Below, piece after piece: positions 60,471-64,000 of a stretch of DNA of 64,000 nucleotides. The DNA comes from Symbiodinium natans (lineage: Eukaryota; Sar; Dinophyceae; Suessiales; Symbiodiniaceae): positions 490,001-554,000 of the forward strand of contig CAJNDS010002183.1 in the NCBI GenBank assembly GCA_905221605.1. The letters run 5' to 3'. Positions within the stretch are counted from its first letter, which is position 1, and each line of letters opens with the position of its first letter. The position numbers and the translations under genes are program-made. A model generated the notes under the pieces. It saw nothing but the letters and a program-made list of their open reading frames with translations. It had not been told where the DNA came from and did no database searches.

Positions 60471-60659
60471 ACTGCAAGGGCTTCACTGGGGAGTAGGGCG
60501 GAATCAGGGTTCAGAGGTTTAGGAACTCCCTCAACCCCAAACCTCAAACACATCCTAAACCCTAAGCTCAAAATACCAAACTCAAAACTTAACTCCTAAA
60601 CCCTAAACCCTAAACCCTAAACCCTAAACCCTAAACCCTAAACCCTGTTTGGCTTAGGG

Positions 60660-60763
60660 TTCTGCACCTGCCTGCGAGGCAAAGGCTCAGAGCATCAACC
60701 CAGCTCTGGGCATCTGGGCACTTCTCTTCCAGCAGCTGCGGCTGGGCCTCCTGGGTCAGAGTT
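60660..60763 (+). CDS. Predicted exon, unassigned
   Basis: Frame SAPACEAKAQSINPALGIWA and LLFQQLRLGLLGQSW with a GT donor (TTGG|GTAGCA). Confidence 0.5.
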
Positions 60764-60812
60764 GGGTAGCATTTTAGATTTTTTACCGGGACTTAAACCC
60801 AATAAGGAGTCG

Positions 60813-60870
60813 GTTTAGGGTTTAGGGTTTAGGGTTTAGGGTTTAGGGTTTAGGGTTTAGGGTTTAGGGT
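60813..60870 (+). repeat. TTTAGGG array
   Basis: Eight perfect units between two exon candidates. Confidence 0.9.
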
Positions 60871-60899
60871 TGAGTAATATTATCCCAACAATGAACTAG

Positions 60900-60994
60900 G
60901 CCTGTGCAACTTGCGAAACGGCGGCGTCATGATGTTCCGACTGAACTGCAAGGACTGCCATGTCTACAAAGCAATGAGGGCTTTGGCATACCAG
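60900..60994 (+). CDS. Predicted exon, unassigned
   Basis: Acceptor ATGAACTAG, then LCNLRNGGVMMFRLNCKDCH and VYKAMRALAYQ, followed by a TTTAGGG array. Confidence 0.6.
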
Positions 60995-61080
60995 GGTTTA
61001 GGGTTTTAGGGTTTAGGGTTTAGGGTTTAGGCTTTAGTTTAGTGCACGCAAATTGAAGCCCCAAAAAACCGAACCGCCAG

Positions 61081-61182
61081 GACGGCAACGTGGATTGGTA
61101 CTTCGACTCTGTTTGTCAAGTACTGGCCATGGTTGACCGGCTGTTCCGCTCTTGGTCTGCTGACCTGGCTGCTCTAAATTAG
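61081..61182 (+). CDS. Predicted exon, unassigned
   Basis: Acceptor GAACCGCCAG, then DGNVDWYFDSVCQVLAMVDR and LFRSWSADLAALN. The TAG lies in the first bases of a family G element. Confidence 0.6.
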   Translation, partial: DGNVDWYFDSVCQVLAMVDRLFRSWSADLAALN

Positions 61183-61276
61183 GGTCCTCTTTAAGGGGTT
61201 CCCTCCTGCACGGAAGTCTGAGAAAAGAATCCTAAATCCTAAACCCTACTATAGCCACAAGGGGGACTCTAATTTA
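61172..61276 (+). mobile_element. MITE-like element, family G copy
   Basis: Ends CTCTAAATTAGGGTCCTC and GGACTCTAATTTAACG. Confidence 0.55.
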
Positions 61277-61321
61277 ACGCAGCCCTCAACTGACACACCT
61301 TGGCCCTTTTCAGGCTTGCAG

Positions 61322-61435
61322 GCGTTTGCTTTCATTCTGAGGTTTGACTCCATGATGCTCTTCAAGTCAGGGAAGTCCCATCAAAGTCGCAGCCTCAGCG
61401 CTACCATTTCTGGGCACCTGAGCCCTAAACCCTAA
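61322..61435 (+). CDS. Predicted exon, unassigned
   Basis: Acceptor AGGCTTGCAG, then AFAFILRFDSMMLFKSGKSH and QSRSLSATISGHL; runs into CCCTAAA. Confidence 0.55.
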   Translation, partial: AFAFILRFDSMMLFKSGKSHQSRSLSATISGHLSPKP

Positions 61436-61531
61436 GCCCTTAGCCCTTAGCCCTAAACCCTAAACCCTAAACCCTGTAAACCTGAAACTTTGGCACGCCC
61501 GAGCATGCTTGTTTTTTTGTTTGTGGGCAAG

Positions 61532-61573
61532 GTGACGGTACTGCATACATCATCTGCAGAGGATTTTGCAGAT
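61532..61573 (+). CDS. Predicted small exon with consensus donor
   Basis: Acceptor GTGGGCAAG, frame VTVLHTSSAEDFAD, donor GAT|GTGAGT. Confidence 0.5.
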
Positions 61574-61683
61574 GTGAGTGCCCCGCCTCCACTTCAGCTT
61601 TAGAATTGGGGAGGTGTAGGCTTTAGTCTTTTGGCTTCAGGCTTTAGGCTTGAGGCTTTAGGGTTTAGGGCTTAGGGCTGAAG

Positions 61684-61720
61684 CGCGCGAAATAGTCGCT
61701 CGATGTTGTTTCCAAGACAG
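61684..61720 (+). CDS. Predicted small exon
   Basis: Acceptor GGCTGAAG, frame REIVARCCFQD, donor ACAG|GTAATA. Confidence 0.45.
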
Positions 61721-61887
61721 GTAATACTAGGCCCTACACACCCGACACCCTGAACCTTGAAACCGAAACCCTACATCCTAAAACCCTAAAACCCTAAAGC
61801 CCCAAAACCCTAAAATCCTAGAGCCCCAAAAGCCAAAAACCCTAACACCCTAGCACGCTAAAACCCTAAAATCTGAACCCCACAGCA

Positions 61888-62030
61888 GGCTTGCTAGGAA
61901 AAGTTGGGCAAACCCTTTGCGAGGCACATGCCCGAGGTACGAAAGGCCCTTTGCTCACCCCAAGCTCTTCCTTGAACCCCGCGACCGTCCCTGCAAACTC
62001 GAAATTGGCTTTGATTCACAGACCCTAAGC
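61888..62030 (+). CDS. Predicted exon, unassigned
   Basis: Frame GKVGQTLCEAHARGTKGPLL after CCACAGCAG; donor CGAG|GTACGA would shorten it to about 48 bp. Confidence 0.4.
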
Positions 62031-62443
62031 CCTAAACCCTAAACCCTAAACCCTAAACCCTAAACCCTAAACCCTAAACCCCTAAACCCTAAACCCTAAA
62101 CCCTAAACCCTAAACCCCTAAACCCTAAACAAGTCGGGCCTACAGCGTCAAGCCCGAAGTCTCTCACCCTCAAACTCCCACACCCTAAGCACCTCCCAAA
62201 AACAATTTCTAAGTACCCCTAAGCGTCAAGGGTTTAGGGTTTAGGGTTTAGGGTCTTGAGGTTTGTAAGACAGCTTCGACGGAACCCCAAACCCTAAACC
62301 CCACAAACCCTAAACCCGCTGCACCCTAAACCCTAAACCCCAGAAACCCCCCAAACCCCAAACTCCAAACCCCAAACTCCAAACCCCAAACCCCAAACCC
62401 CAAACCCCAAACCCTAAACCCTAAACCCCCCGTTGTGACGCAG

Positions 62444-62495
62444 GTATGAGGCGATGCAGGGCGCGGAGCTGCTCCGGAAGTCGATCATGGTGTAG
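62444..62495 (+). CDS. Predicted terminal exon
   Basis: Acceptor TGTGACGCAG, one base, then YEAMQGAELLRKSIMV and TAG at 62493-62495. Best candidate for the 3' end of the gene that starts after the AAA fragment. Confidence 0.5.
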
Positions 62496-62660
62496 CTCGG
62501 CCTCACCTGCTTTGAGGGTTTAGGGTTTGGGTTGTTACGGTTTAGGGTTTAGGGTTTAGGGTTTAGGTTGAGGGTTTAGGTTTAGGGTTCAGGTTTAGGG
62601 TTTAGGGTTTAGGGTTTAGGGTGTAGGTTTTAGGGCATCTCGCTTGCTTACTTGCATTCC

Positions 62661-62826
62661 TAGGTAGGCCCTTGGGATAGTATATAGTTTCCCCTATTCG
62701 GTTTAGGGTTCAGGGTTTCGGGTTTCGGGTTTCGGGTTTAGGGTGTGTTTTACATTTTCCCTTATTGGGTTGAAGGGCGTCATATGTGGGAATATGTTTA
62801 AGAGGGCTGCAAGGGCCATCCTAGAT
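62661..62826 (+). mobile_element. Family K element with TTTAGGG block inside
   Basis: CCTAGGTAGGCCCTTGGGAT at the left, GGCCATCCTAGA at the right; 62700-62745 is TTTAGGG/TTTCGGG-type sequence. Confidence 0.6.
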
Positions 62827-63220
62827 TCAAAGCCCTAAATGCTAAACCCAAAACCCTAAACCGCTTTGAAGGTAGCTTAGGCTTAAAACCTTCTCCCTAA
62901 TTTGTGCTTTAAGCCTTCTTAAGCTTAAACCCTACTTCCTAAGTTGTGCTTTAAGGTAACTTAAGCTTGCTCAAGAGGTTCTTGTGCTTCTGGTACCCCT
63001 AAACCCTGAACTGTTTTTGAGGTATCTTAAGCTTGTTTAAGACGTTCTGGTGTCCCCTCTGGGTCTAGTGCAGCTCTGAGAGTTATATAAACTTTCCCTT
63101 CCAGAGAGAGTCTTTGGGCGTTATATATGTAGGGCCGCAGGGTTTGGGGTTTAGGGTTTCAGGCTTTGGGGTTTCAGGATGTTAGGGTAAGGGTTTAGGA
63201 TTAATAGGGTGGGTTCAAGT

Positions 63221-63300
63221 AGTCAAAGAAGCTGCTGAAGCTGCTCTGCGAGGTCGAGATATGAGCCAGATGCCTGCGGCCCAGCTTCTCTTCGTTCATA
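63221..63300 (+). CDS. Predicted exon, frame uncertain
   Basis: Frames EAAEAALRGRDMSQMPAAQL and KKLLKLLCEVEI (with donor GAG|GTCGAG) are both open. Confidence 0.35.
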
Positions 63301-63377
63301 CCCTAAACCCTAAACTCTAAACCCTAAACCCGAAACCCTAAACCCCTGCTGTTCGATGACTGCCATCTCCGCCAGAG

Positions 63378-63460
63378 GTCGTTACCTTGAGCGATGCGCC
63401 CATTTTCCGCCGGGTGACACCTTCTCGAGACGTGAGAGCGAGGCGGGCTGCGTCAGAGAA
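63378..63460 (+). CDS. Predicted exon, frame uncertain
   Basis: Acceptor ATCTCCGCCAG; frames VVTLSDAPIFRRVTPSRDVR and GRYLERCAHFPPGDTFSRRE are both open. Confidence 0.4.
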
Positions 63461-63475
63461 TCTACCCCAAAAAGC

Positions 63476-63612
63476 CTAATACCCCTTAATTAAGGAATTT
63501 ACCTCAAGTCATATTCAGCATCACTATATAAAGTAAGTATATTCCTTAATTAAGGAGTATACCTCAAATCATCTTCAGGATCCCTATATACGTTAAGGTA
63601 TATTCCTTAACT
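63476..63612. mobile_element. MITE-like element, family H with internal tandem copy
   Basis: CCCTTAATTAAGGAAT, ACCTCAAGTCATATTCAG and ACCTCAAATCATCTTCAG show two adjacent units; ends with TTCCTTAACTAAGG. Confidence 0.65.
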
Positions 63613-63659
63613 AAGGCGTATCTGGCTCTCTGTGTCCCGATAGTACTTTGGAAGCAGGT

Positions 63660-63722
63660 ACGCAAAACCACGCCGGCTGAGGGATGTCACGTGGAGTCTT
63701 CGGGGGGATGCCCTAAGCCCTA
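63660..63722 (+). CDS. Predicted exon, unassigned
   Basis: Acceptor TTGGAAGCAG, then VRKTTPAEGCHVESSGGCPK and TAA inside a CCCTAAA array. Confidence 0.45.
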
Positions 63723-63804
63723 AACCCTAAACCCTAAACCCTAAACCCTAAACCCTAAGCCCTAAGCCCTAAACCCTAAACCCGAATCCTGGAACCCCAC
63801 TCGA

Positions 63805-63892
63805 AATGGAGCCTCCCGGCCAAAAGACTTCCTCGGCCTCTTTATGGATCTCTACAAATTGGTTCTTGTCAAGAAGTTAGGGCTCAAGGCAA
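63805..63892 (+). CDS. Predicted exon, unassigned
   Basis: Frame RPKDFLGLFMDLYKLVLVKK and LGLKAR, ended by the donor CAAG|GTACCC. The next exon would lie beyond the window. Confidence 0.5.
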
Positions 63893-64000
63893 GGTACCCT
63901 ACATCCCCCTCTTGCACTCTCTACGGGTGATTTTGGGAAGCTAAATCCCAAATTCCCTGCTGTAGCCTAGCTTCCGGTTTCCATAAGCCTCGGACCCTAA

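Noticed and set aside
1-64000. Window as a true chromosome end
   Set aside because: Telomere-type units occur in dozens of short blocks of both orientations with exons and unique DNA between them, and no terminal array is seen.
1-64000. tRNA, rRNA or spliced-leader RNA genes
   Set aside because: No cloverleaf with TTCGA-type loop or conserved rRNA block was noticed by eye; a covariance-model scan would be needed to exclude them.

Overview
The window reads as nuclear DNA of a dinoflagellate (Symbiodiniaceae, Polarella or a relative). The basis is indirect but consistent: dispersed plant-type telomere repeats (TTTAGGG/CCCTAAA), very short exons on one strand only, 3' splice sites of the form AG|G, and 5' splice sites that use GC and GA as well as GT. 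Exons are mostly 30-110 bp islands. Introns hold most of the sequence and are filled with telomere-type arrays, poly-G or poly-C tracts and small palindromic MITE-like elements. Every tiling of the two telomere heptamers carries a stop in all three frames, so the long uninterrupted ORFs one can draw here are mostly shadows ending in an array.

Two genes could be rebuilt exon by exon from sequence alone. (1) A HECT-type E3 ubiquitin ligase: 22 in-frame exons from 33308 to 46511 encode about 405 residues, from the start of the HECT N-lobe to the stop codon. Its donors are 10 GT, 6 GC and 5 GA. The codon of the catalytic cysteine is split by an intron. (2) A meiotic-clade AAA ATPase (spastin/fidgetin/katanin/VPS4 type): 7 exons from 47452 to 51376 encode the part after sensor 1 through the C-terminal helix and stop. 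I could not find its Walker A and Walker B exons in the window.

Layout: 1-33 kb holds many + strand exon candidates, some of which probably encode the N-terminal part of the HECT protein or further genes upstream, plus a GC-rich fragment of a non-LTR retrotransposon (29613-30395). 33.3-46.5 kb is the HECT domain. 47.4-51.4 kb is the AAA fragment. 51.8-62.5 kb holds a further run of + strand exons of unrecognised function, with a plausible terminal exon at 62444-62495. 63.2-63.9 kb holds exons of a possible next gene.

The most unusual property is the relation between telomere-type repeats, MITEs and introns. Many introns carry TTTAGGG after the donor and CCCTAAA before the acceptor, so the pre-mRNA could fold and pair the intron ends. 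Several telomere-type blocks sit inside otherwise intact MITE copies, so the blocks were added in place after the MITE. Exon calls outside the HECT and AAA genes rest on splice-site context and reading frame only; some are open in two frames, and the frame is then marked uncertain.
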